From contig CAUYUJ010017627.1 in NCBI GenBank assembly GCA_963575745.1, positions 635,472-699,471 of the forward strand: DNA of 64,000 bases, read 5' to 3'. The notes under the pieces were generated by a model. It made no database searches. It was not told the origin of the DNA and saw only the letters and a list, made by a program, of their open reading frames with translations. Each line of letters starts with the position of its first letter. Position 1 is the first letter of the stretch. The position numbers and the translations under genes are program-made. The stretch is from Prorocentrum cordatum. Lineage: Eukaryota; Sar; Dinophyceae; Prorocentrales; Prorocentraceae. Below are positions 1 to 11,703 of the stretch, one piece after another.

Positions 1-444
1 CGACCATCCCCGAGGCAATTTCGCCGCCGCCGACCGCGGCCACCGAGCCGGAAATGCCAGGCTCCAAACAGCAACGCGAGACCCACATCACTCTTCGGGA
101 AGCGATCCAAGACGGACGGCATCTCTGAAGAGGCCGCGCGGCCTGATCCGGGGGGCGGCCCCGAGAATTGCGCCCCCGCATCACCTCGCCCGACGGCGCC
201 GCCGCTGAGGGCATTGCGCGCCGGGGATTTTCACGCGGCGTTCCACGAGGAAGCCAACGCCGCGCACTCGCTCGCGAGAAAGGTTTATCGCGCCGGGCCG
301 CGGAAGGACGGTCGGGCCACGTCGGGTGCCTCGACCTCGCAGGCTTGGACAGCGCGCTTCAATTCGCCAGGCACGCGCGTTCGGGGGCTCCGCGCAAGCT
401 CCGACCCGAATGACGCCCCGCAGGGAACCGAGGTCGATGTTTGA
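1..444 (+). CDS. Open frame entering from the left edge, unrecognised
   Basis: Reading frame 1 is open from base 1 to the stop at 442-444, about 147 codons, with no obvious start. The translation is rich in Arg, Ala, Pro and Ser. Its middle (HEEANAAHSLARKVYR) looks more protein-like than the surroundings. I cannot name a family. In GC-rich DNA an open frame of this length can arise by chance, so it may be the 3' end of a gene to the left or nothing. Confidence 0.2.
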   Translation, partial: RPSPRQFRRRRPRPPSRKCQAPNSNARPTSLFGKRSKTDGISEEAARPDPGGGPENCAPASPRPTAPPLRALRAGDFHAAFHEEANAAHSLARKVYRAGPRKDGRATSGASTSQAWTARFNSPGTRVRGLRASSDPNDAPQGTEVDV

Positions 445-1290
445 AGCCCGCGCGCTGAGTGCGCTCGCTCAGTTGTCTCCAATGCAGCCTGCGGCCCCTT
501 TGTCCAGATTGCGCCCCGCCGCCAGCCCGCGACTGCGCGGCCCTTCAGGGACGTCCCAGGAACATTCGGTGCGTACGGAGGTCCAGCAAAGAGCGGCAGA
601 GCGTTTCCAGGTCGGAGATGCGGATCGCACCGCGATGATACGCGCCCTCGGGCACGTCGAACGGAAGCAGTAGCTGCCGGCCGCCGCGTCCGAGCAGGCC
701 CAACGCGCGACGGCCGGACCGCGAGAGCTGGCCAGCAAGGTGTGGGCCTCCGCCGCCACCGATGAAAAGCGCGCCCAGGATTTCGAGTAGAGCGTTGCCG
801 AGCAAGCCAGGCGCACCATCCGGGGGGCCGACAAGGCCCAGGAGTCCGCCGCGGCACGGGCCACCGGGGCCACGGAGGCCGCCGACATATAAGTGATTGC
901 GGAGGCACCCGAGGCATTCCGAGAAGCCCAGGCGGGCCGGGCCGCCGCCGAGGTCGCCGCGCAGATGGCCGCTGCAGGGAGCACGCCCGCTGCAGCAAGC
1001 CTTTCTGCACTCGGCATGTTGATGCCGTGGACTCGCCTGCCCTGTCGTTGTTGGAACGACGTTCTTGAGCTATGCCGAATTCATGGAGGGCAATGAGGCC
1101 GCGGTGTAGGTATGCAACGCTGGCGGATCACATGAGCTCATGCGCCTCCCCCGCGCCCGCAGGATTGATGCTGGCGCAGTTGCCGAGCAGTTCGCGCGCG
1201 GTCTATTTGATTTGGCGCGCTTGCCCACGCAGGACCAGGCTGCGGACTTCGGCGCCGAGTGATTTGAGCAACCGCCGTCTTGGGCGAAAG
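430..1290 (+). pseudogene. Decayed Ala/Glu/Gln-rich coding relic
   Basis: Frame 2 reads as a helical Ala/Glu/Gln/Arg-rich protein, possibly coiled coil, with segments such as TDEKRAQDFE and AQAGRAAAEVAAQMAAAG. It is interrupted by in-frame TAG (671-673), TAG (788-790) and TAA (890-892). Similar sequence then continues in frame 0 (SYAEFMEGNEAAV, then DAGAVAEQFARGLFDLARL) with TAG at 1107-1109 and TGA at 1260-1262. The pattern suggests one former coding region with several stops and a frameshift near 1,020-1,060. No family is recognised. It could instead be chance open sequence. Confidence 0.3.
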
Positions 1291-1299
1291 TGAGATGTT

Positions 1300-3650
1300 T
1301 AGTTGCAAGTTGTTTGTGGCTCCTGCTTTCTGAAGTTCTCCGGGCTTCTCCCGTGACGATGATTATGTTGCCCACGCGTCGGGGATGAAGGTTTTGGTGC
1401 GATTTCGACATGTGCGCGCGGTCGACGGGCGCGAAGCGCCCGCTTGATATTGTAGTGGCCTCCGGCCAGCGCCACTGATCCAAGGAGCTCCCGTTGGGTT
1501 TCGGTTTCGCTTGGAGGCTTATGAGGCCCGTCTTGTGGCCCTTTCGGGGCCGTCGTAGGAGGAGGCCTCTTGATGGGGGTCTTTGAACCTCTTGGGGGGA
1601 TGTTCGAAGCCCTTGCTGTTGGGCGTTCCTGGCCCGTCGGGCGCCGTCGGTAGCCGTCTTGGGCGCCTCGCTGTGCCGTTTGGGAGCACTCTGGGGGCGC
1701 TTCGGGGCCGTCTTGGAAGGTCTGGCCGTCTCGGGGGCCTATGGGGCCGTGTTGGGAGCTTCTTGGGTCGTCATGGGGCCATATAATGCCTCTGGGGCGA
1801 TTTGGGGGGCCTCTTGGGCCGTTGGAAGGCCAGAAAAAATGAAGCGGCCAAATCCATCAAAAGCATGTAGACATGAATGTGTTGGGCATCTTCGGTTTTT
1901 TTGATGTCATCCTGTGGGCCATCTTCGGTGCATCTTGAGCCGTTTGGGAAATATCTGGCGGTCATCTTGGGGTCTCTGGTCCCCGGAGTGGGAGTTTGGC
2001 AGATTTGGACGTGTCCCAGCCCCAACCAGATAACCGGGCACAGGCGCAGCCCCCCCCCACCCCCTTTTTCCCCGGCGGAGCCACCCCGGCCCCGGCCCAA
2101 CAGAGCTAAAGCTCAGGCTGTAGTCTGCAGCTTAGACTGTTTGAAATTCACACGCCGGATCGGCAGATTATTTGACAGGGGTCGTGCCCCTTCCACACGC
2201 GCGCAAGGGCTTCCGAATGCGTTTGATGAGTATGTTGAAGAACATATGGTCCCCCAAAGCATTCGCAAGAGTGCGTGTACACCTGTTTGGGACAATCATG
2301 AATCATGTGCTGTCATGTGTTTACGGGACACTCGATGTTGAGTCCTTGCCAATCAGAGGTTGTGTCTTCAAAGATTCCTGCATGCGCGCGCGACGGCGCG
2401 CGCGCGTGTTCAGTTCGCTTTATTACTGTGAGAAACAATGTTTTGAAGTAAACGAATGTGCGCACATACTTGTTTGCAGGGGGTGACCGGTAGGGTCGAT
2501 ACTCGTTTGGCCGGGATGGTACGAGTTCAACTCTTGAGCGAAAGGCAACACATGTAAATTGCACATCCTCAGGGGGGGTGAAGCCCGGCCTTGTGAAGGT
2601 ATCCTATTTTTGAAAAAATGATCAAGCATATGTGATAATATATGTGGCGCACTACGTGTTGCAACATACGAGGCGCAATCTATGATGTGCAGCTTATGTG
2701 GCGCAGTCGATTTGATGCAACTGATTGTGGTGCAACCAACGCAGAGCATTCTATGTGGTGGTGCATCGCCTTGTTGGACTTCCTCGGGAGTCCTCGAGGC
2801 CACGGTTGGGTCCGCTTGGACCACGGTTGGGTCCGCTTGGAAAATCTGGCCTGAACGCACCCCTGGACAGGTCTGGGAGCTCATTTTGAGAAGTATGACC
2901 TGCGTACCACAGCTCTCGTGTACACCATAGCACGCCCAACAGCAGCTGGACTGAGCTCGGGAGCTATTCAGTCATCACCGGATCGCAGAACAACCACCTG
3001 GACACGACCAAACAACAAACACCATGACACCGACAGGGTTCCTGCAGCGCGGTTTCCAAAGGAAAGGGCAGCCCACTGGCCATATGACACACATACCTCA
3101 ACACAGCACCACCATTATACACGGCAGCAGCAATGCACGACGTTGTGTAAAACCAGAGCTAGACGGTGCGAAGCAATGCAAAGCGATGCAAGGCGATGCA
3201 GAGCAAGACAAAACACGTCATAACAATGCAAAGCAAGGCAAAACACGGCATAGTAACGCAAAGGAATTCTAAGCAATTCAGGCCCAGACGACGGGCGGCG
3301 ACGAGGCGGCGACGCAGCGGCGTTGGCGACTACATAGCCGCCAGATTGACCCTACGCTCAGATGCTCTTTCCAAACATAAAAGCCTCTAAATGCACACTC
3401 TGTTAGGGGAAAATGACAATCAGAATGAGTGTGCCGAACGGTCATTCACTGTCCTTGGGTGCGTGGCTGAAGTGGGGTGATCCACCCCGCGTCCGCATTC
3501 CACCCGCGCCACATCCGCGACTGAGACCCACCCACATTGCTTTTACGAAAAGTTCGCGCCTGCGGTAAACTCGATGTATACTTTGTGAAAATATGCTGCG
3601 GCAGGCTTCTTCGGAGCCTCGCAGACTGCCGACGACTCCGCCGCCCCCTC
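1300..3650. other. Non-coding stretch with minor repeats
   Basis: No gene is recognised. 1,500-1,830 is an imperfect repeat of GGGGCCGTCTTGG-like units. 2,800-2,841 holds two exact tandem copies of a 21-bp unit beginning CCACGGTTGGG. 3,160-3,275 is an imperfect roughly 10-bp repeat around AAGCRATGCA. Confidence 0.5.
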
Positions 3651-3681
3651 AATCATATCCGCAAAAGCGAGGTGCCAAGTG

Positions 3682-3691
3682 TGTATATATG

Positions 3692-3737
<46 letters not shown>

Positions 3738-3920
3738 GAGAGAGAGAAAGAGAGAGGGAGGGAGACAGAGAGAGAGAGAGAAACAACAGCAGCAACAACT
3801 ACAACTACAACTACAACTACAACTACAACTACAACTACAACTACAACTACAACAACAAGAAGGGAGAGAGAGAGAGAGGGAGGGACAGGGCGAGAGAGAG
3901 AGAGAGAGGGGGCGGGGTCG
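3682..3920. repeat. Compound microsatellite (TA)n-(GA)n-(CAACTA)n-(GA)n
   Basis: In order: a TA run (about 3,684-3,735), a GA/GGGA run (3,736-3,782), a perfect hexamer array of ACAACT (about 3,791-3,858), and a second GA run. Long frames on both strands here are products of the repeat and are not genes. Confidence 0.95.
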
Positions 3921-3999
3921 AGAGATTGAGAGGGTGAGGAGAGGCGCGGGGGAGGCTTCCGCGTGGCCATGGGCCTCCAGGCGTGCGCTCGTGGCCCCG

Positions 4000-5214
4000 C
4001 GTTGGGGGGCCCGGCGGGTGCCCCTCGCAGTTGGACAGCTCGGCAAGGCCTTTCGTGCCGAGGCAGGCAGCCCTCGGGCTCCTGCCGGATGCTCTCAGGT
4101 CCTGGTGGGCGGGGGAGATTTTTCGGGGTGCGGCTTGAGGATAGTGGTGCAGAATGGTCCTCTCCGATAGCCGCGCCCCGTTCTTTCTCCAGCTGACTGG
4201 GTGGGGAGGGGGCGCGGCGATCGCAGGGCCAGCCCCTTCCTCTCCCTGCTCTTCTGCCCGTTCTTTCCTGTGGCTCTTCAGGCTTCTCCTGCTCTCTCCT
4301 CCTCCCACTTCTGCTCCTCTTTCTGCTCCTTCTCGTTCAGCTTATCCTGTTGCTCCGGCTCTGCTGCTCTGCTCTGGGCGCATACGTTTGTGTCAGGCCC
4401 CTGAGCAGGAAGACGGGTATATTGTCAAGCGGAATCTGAGTTGAGTCCCCCAGCAGTTGCCACAATGTTCTGCATTATTTGGTTGCAGTTACCAGCTGAG
4501 ATGTAAATACTGTTGTGCCTTCGATGAAAACGTCGCCCTCCCAGAAATCTTGCCCTCCCATGGCCCTATGCGTATTCGCTTACACAGACTGGACGCCGCA
4601 GGGCCGGGATATTTTGGAATGTGGTCTTGGTTATGGTTTCGGTGATTATTTATCTGTCTAGTGTTCTCCTGGTCAAGACAACCGCTCCGATCCACCGCTG
4701 TGAGTCCATGTTCTGCCTCGTGACATGCCCGCGTGTGGATATACCGGGATTGTCGCCTGTGCAGGGCACTGGATTGAGTTGGGGCAAGTCGGTGTGAGTG
4801 GCAGTTGGAGGGAGTGCTGGAAATGTGTGCCGAGGGTGTTCGCCGCGCTGCCCAGCTGCCCTGCCACGTGGGCTATTCACCACCTTAGGGCCGCATCACG
4901 CACGTGCCCGTACCGACGGCAGGGCGGAATTTTATTCGCGGGACGAGAGCCGGTGCCCGCCCGCCGTTTCATATCCGCCTGTTGCTCCTCCCCTGACCCC
5001 ATCGCGCCGTGGAAAAAAACATATCACGCAGTGATTCCATTCTTGCCGTTTCACAAATTCTGTCCCTCCAAGGGAGGTCAACGCCTGGGTACCGTTGAGT
5101 TTTCGGAGAAGGCCACGTGTTTGCCTGCATGCGTGTCTGTATGCCTCCTCCACTCATCTTCCTTTTTTGCCTTTATTGCCGCATCTCTTGTCCCTCTTAC
5201 TCTATGTTTCGGCG

Positions 5215-5246
<32 letters not shown>

Positions 5247-8200
5247 TTCTCTGCCTCACTGTCTTGCAGGGGCTGTGTGGATTCCTCAACGCGTGAACTG
5301 CACGTTCGCCGGAAAAAATGAAAAAGTAGTCGCCGTAAACAAAGTGTCACAGGGAAGGGAGAGGAGGCCTCGGCTTTACAGAAGAGAGAGCACGGGTGCA
5401 GCAGACAAACACAACGCCAATGTATCCAGTTCGGTATTATTTGTCGCACTGGCATCGTGGATCGCATGAAGCAGAGGACAGCACGCGGTGTATGGGCGCA
5501 GAAGACGCCAAGACGCCGTGCAGACCGAATGGCAAAAACGAGTTGGACAAGATCAGCGTGGCCACGGCGTGCCCAGCGCCCAAGGATGGACACAATCAGG
5601 CAGTCGGGCGGAATGGTCTCCTAAGGCTAAAGGGTCACCCTCGAAAGTGTTTCAGGGCACCACAGGCGTATCCTTGAGCGTATCGCGCGGACTTTTGCAT
5701 ACGGGCAAACTCAACGCAGACGGTGTCACACATGTTAGGCGCAGACGGACTCCATCGCTGGTTTTGCGGACAGATTTGCGCATTTCGTTTTCATAGTATT
5801 GCATTTCCGCCCCCTCGTCTTGCTTCTTGATTCTCCCCTCCTCCAAATCCTGGTCCCCGTCTTCTCTCCCCCATGGTCCCCCCATCTCCCTCTGCTGTCC
5901 TCCCCTGCCTTCATTTTTCACCTCCATTCCGCAGTCTTCTGGCATTTCCCTATCCCCTTCTCCTTCCCAAAATTCCTCTTCCCCCTTGCCCATTTCTCCC
6001 CTTTTCACCCTTCACCCCTACTCTCCCCGCGGCGACCCCGTTTGCCACTTGACGCTTCAGGTACCCGATCAGAGACGAATATCAGGGGAGTTGTCGTCAG
6101 AGGTTGAGTTGACGAGCAGTTGTGAAGCAACGACGAGGACACTGATTAAACCGAAGAAGGGAGCAGCCGAAGCTGCCCACCAACACGGCCAACATGAGGC
6201 CTCCTTGGAGGCCTCCTTGGAGGCCTTTTCGGGCCCTTCTCGAAAACGCGGAGAAAGAAGAGACGGAGGGAGGGAAGGCGGTGAGGGAAGGAAGGAGGGG
6301 AAGCGCAGCTGAATTGCGGAGCCCAGGGCCCTCGGGGCAGGCCCGGCAGCGCCAGTGCCAGCACCACGGCATCTGGGTGTTCATCACCACGCAGCGTGGG
6401 CGATCACGAGGAGCGTCCGCCGTGAATTCCTGGTGCATTGGCTCGGTCGGGCTTTCAAGGGTGTCGGAGGTTCGGTCGGCCTGGTTGCGACGCAGCCGGT
6501 TGCGAGCGGTCGGTTCGGTACGGTCGGTTGTTGTGCAGGTGCTACGTCGCTTCGCCCATTTTGGCTGCGTGCGGCCTGTCAGTTTGTGTTGGTGCCGCTG
6601 TGGCTGTCGGTTCGGTCGGTTTTCGTCTGTGCTGTCGCCGTGAACGGCCTTGGCTCTTGGCAGCTCCCGAGGATGTCGAGCAGCTATCGGCAGGTGTTCG
6701 GAGCATCTTGACGGCTCTGCCAGGATCTCCCAATGTATCCGAGAGTCCGAAGGCACCGTTCAGCTTGCTTGTCACTCCTAGAACCCTATAACTCGGATAG
6801 TGCCAGGTTCATGTTGTCTGACAACGTTACCTGTAGGTTTCGCATCAACCTGCCCTGTTGTGTGGTCCTTCATGAGAGCCTCGGAAGGTTCCACAATTCG
6901 TTCTGCGGCTTGGGAGATTTCGTTCAGAGTTCGTCGGATGTGGTAGACATTTGGACGACATCTGATCGAAACCTGGGCGAACGAGTGAAGAGAGGTGATC
7001 GAAATCTGAACGAAACACGGTCGAAATCACGTTTGGTCCTCAGGGGCTCCCGTGAAGGATCACGCAGGCTTTGCCGCGTATTGGCGCCACCGCGCTTGAA
7101 TGTAGGTCCGCGAGGTGCACCGCGAGTCAGTATCTAATTTTTATTATTTGGCACTACAAGGTGGACGTTGTTGTTGGCCTTCTGGGATGTTTTTCATTGT
7201 CATGTTGAGCAGTTCGGGGGGCACCATGGAGTCTTAGCTGGCCTGTGGGACGTCCTGGGATTCGTTGCAGACTTGACAGCGTATTGGGTGGCCTCAGAGC
7301 GCTCTGGGTCGGCTCGGGTCAATGTTGGGGCCGTCTTTGTGGCCGCCTAGAACCAGAGAAGAAACATGCATCGACTTTTGGACAGCTGCTTGTGAGCCGC
7401 TTGTCGAGTCTCTGAGTTCGTAACCCAGTCTCGGAGGAGGTTTCGGGTTACGCCGAGGAGCTCCAGGGGTGAACAGGAGACCGTGAAGGTGGAGGAGGAT
7501 AGAAAACATGGAGTAGGGCAGGAGGCAGAGAGAGAGAGAGAGGAGGCAGGTGGCCAGCATCCACAAAATAAAGAGAACGCCAGATACGACAACATATCTC
7601 TAGCACACTTGTCGGAGACGGCGAGGAATTCAAACAAAGCACGCGAAACCGTGAGCGAATTCGTTTGTGAACTTCAGTCTCATCTTAGGGAGTGATTATC
7701 CAGGAGGGAGGGGCACCGCCATGGTCGCCTCCCTTCTGCTAGACTGCAAGTCTTTCGACGAGGAAGGCCTGCCCGCGCGGTCAGGGCAGCCACAGTTGGG
7801 GGACGTGTGCTCCTTACCCCCCTCGGTGACCCATTGGCTTGGACACCCCTTTTCGATAGATAGTCGATACGATGGGCTTACTGACGGGGGGCAAGGAGCA
7901 CAAATCCCCCAGTTGTGGGGCCGCGCCCTTCCCTCGTTCGCCCCGCCAACACTTCGCAGCCGGCTCGGAAGACTGGTGCCCCAAGGGAGGTGTGTGGTCT
8001 CAGGAGGAGGAGGTCGGAGGGAGGACGAGAACAGGGTAGGAGGGAAGAAGGCGGAGCAGGGAGCAGAGCACAATATCACACCATACACCAGGCGCTTCTG
8101 TGTTGCTGAGGCTGCTTGCATCCCTTGGCCTTTTGCCCAGACAGAGTTGTCGCCAATTGCACATGCGCCTGACAGCGGTAACGCCCGCAAATCATTGTTC

Positions 8201-8430
8201 CTCTTCCTCTGTTCTTCTGACAGACAGACAGACAGACAGACATGCCATACGCCAGAGCGCGTGGGCAGAAAAAGCATGCAACGCCAGCCTGGTCTCTCCG
8301 CTTTGCGGGAGCGGCGGGGTGCAGGACAGATTTGTTAGGCTGCGTCGTGCGTGTCAGGAGGCGGAGGAGGAGGACGAAGGAAAGGAAAAAAGGAATGATA
8401 CCAGAGAAAACAAAACAATCAGAATTTGGG
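4000..8430. other. Non-coding stretch, no gene recognised
   Basis: I see no recognisable protein domain on either strand. Small features: a CT-rich run at 5,205-5,262; a C/T-rich segment at 5,800-6,040; tandem copies of a 12-bp AGGCCTCCTTGG unit at about 6,196-6,226; GGTTCGGTCGG-like imperfect repeats at 6,440-6,630; and a (GACA)n tetranucleotide at 8,219-8,242. Confidence 0.5.
8219..8242. repeat. (GACA)n microsatellite
   Basis: Six uninterrupted copies of the tetranucleotide CAGA/GACA. Confidence 0.9.
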
Positions 8431-8691
8431 GGGGCTATGGGGCTTTAGGGCTTTAGGGCTTTAGGGCTATGGGGCTATAGGGCTATAGGGCGATGTGGCC
8501 ATAGGGATATAGGGCTAGAAGCCTTTAGGGCTATGTACGGCTATATACGGCTATAGGGCTTTAGGACCATAGGGTTATAGGGCTATAGGGCTATAGGGCT
8601 ATAAGGCTATAGGGCTATAGGGCTATAGGGCTATGGGGCTATGGGGCTATGGGGCTATTGGGCTATTGGGCTATTAGGCTATAGGGCTATC
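8431..8691. repeat. Octamer array AGGGCTAT / AGGGCTTT
   Basis: About 30 copies of an 8-bp unit. It starts as GGGCTTTA (equivalently TTTAGGGC) and drifts into GGGCTATA and GGGCTATT. The first units differ from the TTTAGGG telomere repeat reported for dinoflagellates by one added C. A second block of the same unit in the same orientation lies at 10,150-10,245. Confidence 0.9.
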
Positions 8692-8867
8692 GGAGGTGAG
8701 GGGGTGAGATCGAAGTGGAACGGCGAGCCCCCCACCGGGAAATCGGTTTCGGTTTCGTGTTCGTGCGTGCCGTGCGTGCGAGGCGAAGCTGCGTGGGCGG
8801 GCGAGAAAAAGTCTCCTGTGGCTGAGGCGCGGCCGGACCAAATGTTTCTCATCCGGGGCGCGGGGCC

Positions 8868-9049
8868 CCGCGGTGTCCCGCCGGTGTCCCGCCGGTGTCC
8901 CGAGGTGTCCCGCGAGGATGATGATGAGATGATGATGATGATGACGATGATGATGATGATGGTGATGAGATGATGATGATGATGGTGTCCCGATGAAGAT
9001 GATGATGATGATGCTGGTGATGAGATGATGCTGATGGTGTCCCGATGAA

Positions 9050-9086
<37 letters not shown>

Positions 9087-9182
9087 TTGATGATGGTGTC
9101 GATGATGATGATAGTGTCCCGATGATGAGAATGATGATGCTCATGATGATTATGTTAATGATGATGACGATGATGATGTCCC

Positions 9183-9213
<31 letters not shown>

Positions 9214-9294
9214 GTGATGATTCCGATGATGTTGGTGATGATGATGGAAATGGTGTCCCGGCGATAATGATGTTGATGATGATTATGGTGTCCC

Positions 9295-9372
<78 letters not shown>

Positions 9373-9694
9373 GATGATGATGGTGATGCTGATGGTGTCC
9401 CGATGATGATAATAATGATAATGACGATGTTGATGATGATGTTGCTCATGATGGCGATGGTGCCCCAATGATGATGATGTTGCTGATGATGATGATGTCG
9501 ATGATGATGATGCGATGATCATGATGATGATGGTGTCCCGAGGATGATGACGATGTTGATGATAGTGTTGATGATGAGAACGATGGTGATCATGATGGTG
9601 TCCCGATTATGATGCTGATTCTGATGATGCTGCTGATGATGATGACGATGACTGTGTCCCGGTGATGATGAAGTTGATGATGAGATGATGATGG

Positions 9695-9738
<44 letters not shown>

Positions 9739-9880
9739 TTGTCCCGATGATGATGCTGACGTTGATGATGATGTTTATGATGGTGATGCTGATGATGATG
9801 ATGATTGTGCCCTCCTGCTGATGACGATGTTGGTGATGATGTTGATGTTGATGATGTTGATGATGATGATGATGACGTTG
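8868..9880. repeat. GAT-rich imperfect array with embedded GTGTCCCG units
   Basis: Short CGGTGTCCCGC repeats (8,868-8,912) lead into about 1 kb of (GAT)n and (GATGAT)n. The run is punctuated at irregular spacing by GGTGTCCCGATGATGA, so the array seems to be a higher-order repeat of GAT runs each opened by GTGTCCCG. Ile/Ser/His-rich frames on the minus strand are repeat artefacts. Confidence 0.9.
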
Positions 9881-9884
9881 ATTG

Positions 9885-10105
9885 TGAGAGCGATTGTGAT
9901 ATCGATAGTGAGATCGATATTGAGACCGAATGTGAGATCGATTGTGTGACCGATTGTGAGATCGATTGTGAGATCAATTGTGAGATCGATCGATTGAGAT
10001 AGATCGAGTGAGATCGATTGTGAGATCGATCGAGTGAGATCGATCGAGCGAGACCGATAGTGAGATCGATACTGAGATCGATAGTGAGACCGATCGAGTG
10101 AGACG
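9885..10105. repeat. Imperfect GAGATCGATTGT array
   Basis: A roughly 12-bp unit around GTGAGATCGATT is repeated with drift for about 220 bp. It is rich in GATC and CGATCG sites. Confidence 0.85.
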
Positions 10106-10149
10106 TTGGTTCCCTCCCCCGAACCACCTTATCACCCGAAGGGTGGTCG

Positions 10150-10245
10150 TATAGGTACGGCTATAGGGCGATAGGGCTATAGTGCTATAGGGATATATGG
10201 CGATTGGGCTATTGGGCTATAGGGATATAGGGCTATTGGGCTAGG
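10150..10245. repeat. Second AGGGCTAT octamer block
   Basis: Diverged units of the 8,431-8,691 octamer in the same orientation, lying on the other side of the GAT-rich block. Confidence 0.8.
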
Positions 10246-10415
10246 CACCCCCGGGCACTTCTGGGCACCCCGGGCACCCCTGGGCACCCGGGCACCCCCG
10301 GGCACCCCTGGGCACCCGGCCCTGGGCCACCGAAATCGGCCACACACCCGGGCACCCGGGCACCCCTGGGAACCCCTGGGCACCCGGGCACCCGGGCACC
10401 TGGCCACCGAAATCG
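10244..10415. repeat. GGGCACCCC minisatellite
   Basis: Repeats of GGGCACCC with one or two extra C or G. A short segment containing CACCGAAATCGGCC occurs twice (about 10,327 and 10,405), so there is a longer unit of about 80 bp. The array abuts the 3' end of the minus-strand LINE. Confidence 0.85.
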
Positions 10416-10429
10416 GCCGCCCACCTCAC

Positions 10430-11495
10430 CTCAGCTTTATATCCGCTAGGACCCCTACACAGGCAAGCTCTGTTTGGGGAATGAACAACGTCAACGACAA
10501 ATCTGCGGCAAGAGCTTGGCTCTGCAATTCGCTGCGCCATGCCATGCTGTCTTCATCCGGAAAACGTGGAGCAACAGTGGCCACGAGGCTCTTCGCCCAC
10601 TCATTTCTAGGCCTCCTAGCAGCCCGGACGCACGCGTCTGTCGTTGAGCGCACGTTGTTTGGCAAAAAAATTAAGCGTCGCAACAAGTCTGAAACGCTAG
10701 ATCTACATATTCTTCCGAACCGCAACAGTCGGTGTCTTAAAAATGCTGGGCAGCATACGCTTGCTGACCTGAGCGCAGTAAGGCTGATTCGAGACCCTTG
10801 AAACGTAAGCTTGCGGACTGCGCAAAATGCGTCGGAGCCGCCTAGACGCCTCCGCTCAGCTTTGTTGCGTCAAGCTGAGTTCAAGGAGTGCATATTTTTA
10901 CTGGTTACAAGTGCTTGGACAACTTGCAAGTTCCTATCTCTGCGAATTGACGTGTGCTTCAACGCGCGACTGTGCCTGCAACGCCCGCCCCACGCAGCGC
11001 CTAATCGTTTATTTAATTCGGGTTCAAGTCGCCCTGACCTTGCGACTGTGGCCCCCAGATCTACCAGTGAGTCCCTCGCTGGGATAGGCACCCCAGCAGG
11101 GGTCCAAATTTCAATGTCGCAACATCATAGGCATACATTGAAATTTGCCCCAGTGCAGCTCCAAGCCAACACGCGCGCCAGTATTCGCTATTTCGCTCAA
11201 TAGAGATTGTTGGGTGTTGCTTGGTCTGTCCCACCAATAATTCATCCTTGACATACAGCAAAATAATTCATATGCTATCTGTAAGTGCCTTTCGCACCCC
11301 AGCATCGACCAAACGCGCAGCATCTCTGATTATCATGGTCATTCCCACTACGTGCAAGAAGGGGGATAGGGAACCGCCTTGAGAGATTCCAGGGAAGTGT
11401 CTTCTTTCCGTCGAGCTTTGCTTCCCGTCTTCGACCATCAACGTTCTCCCACCATACATGTTCCGATGCTGTCAAGCAGGCGCTGTGGCAGACCA
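10430..11495 (-). pseudogene. LINE reverse transcriptase, C-terminal half
   Basis: Reverse transcriptase motifs appear in order across three frames: GISQGGSLSP (11,361-11,390, template-binding motif B), YVKDELLVG (around 11,246, the catalytic Y-x-DD box with one Asp changed to Glu), and GLELHWGKFQ (11,138-11,167, motif D). Next come DLGATVARSGRLEPELNKRL and further C-terminal LINE-like sequence (ALVTSKNMHSLNSA, then PQAYVSRVSN, then RRPRNEWA near 10,600). Frames shift at least three times. The frame ends at a stop near 10,426. It is non-functional because of the frameshifts, the altered catalytic box and the copia insertion just upstream. Confidence 0.85.
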
Positions 11496-11500
11496 TATTT
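11496..11500. other. Target-site duplication, left copy (TATTT)
   Basis: TATTT directly precedes the TG that opens the left LTR. The same five bases follow the CA that closes the right LTR at 17,426-17,427. A 5-bp duplication is usual for Ty1/copia integrases. Confidence 0.85.
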
Positions 11501-11627
11501 TGCTCGGGATCTCGAGTGATTCGGACGCCACTAATTCATGACATGCCCGCAGGCCCATTTTGTTCGAGCTGCGTTGGGGTAAATGACCCCCTATATACGC
11601 TTTCTCCGCGCATCCGCGTAACTTCCG
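11501..11627 (+). repeat. Left LTR of the copia element
   Basis: About 127 bp beginning TGCTCGGGATC and ending GTAACTTCCG, matching 17,302-17,427 with roughly 23 differences. The closing CA of the right copy is CG here, consistent with one mutation. A TATA-like CTATATAC at 11,591-11,598 could be the promoter; it is not conserved in the right copy. Confidence 0.9.
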
Positions 11628-11630
11628 CCA

Positions 11631-11642
11631 TGGTAGCGGAGC
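11631..11642 (+). promoter_or_regulatory. Primer binding site, initiator-tRNA type
   Basis: TGGTAGCGGAGC lies three bases after the left LTR. It closely resembles the complement of initiator tRNA-Met 3' ends used by many copia elements (TGGTATCAGAGC or TGGTAGCAGAG). This is where reverse transcription would be primed. Confidence 0.75.
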
Positions 11643-11703
11643 GTGGTTCTGCGGTGAGCTACGCAGATCAGATCCACGGGAAGACTGAGGACGCGCGCCG
11701 CTC

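Noticed and set aside
6553-6570. Partial match to the dinoflagellate spliced-leader sequence (CCATTTTGGCT)
   Set aside because: Only about 11 of 22 bases match, and the 5' part, the terminal CAAG and a downstream donor site are missing.
8917-10127. Ile/Ser/His-rich minus-strand frames
   Set aside because: Direct translations of GAT and GATCGATT repeats.
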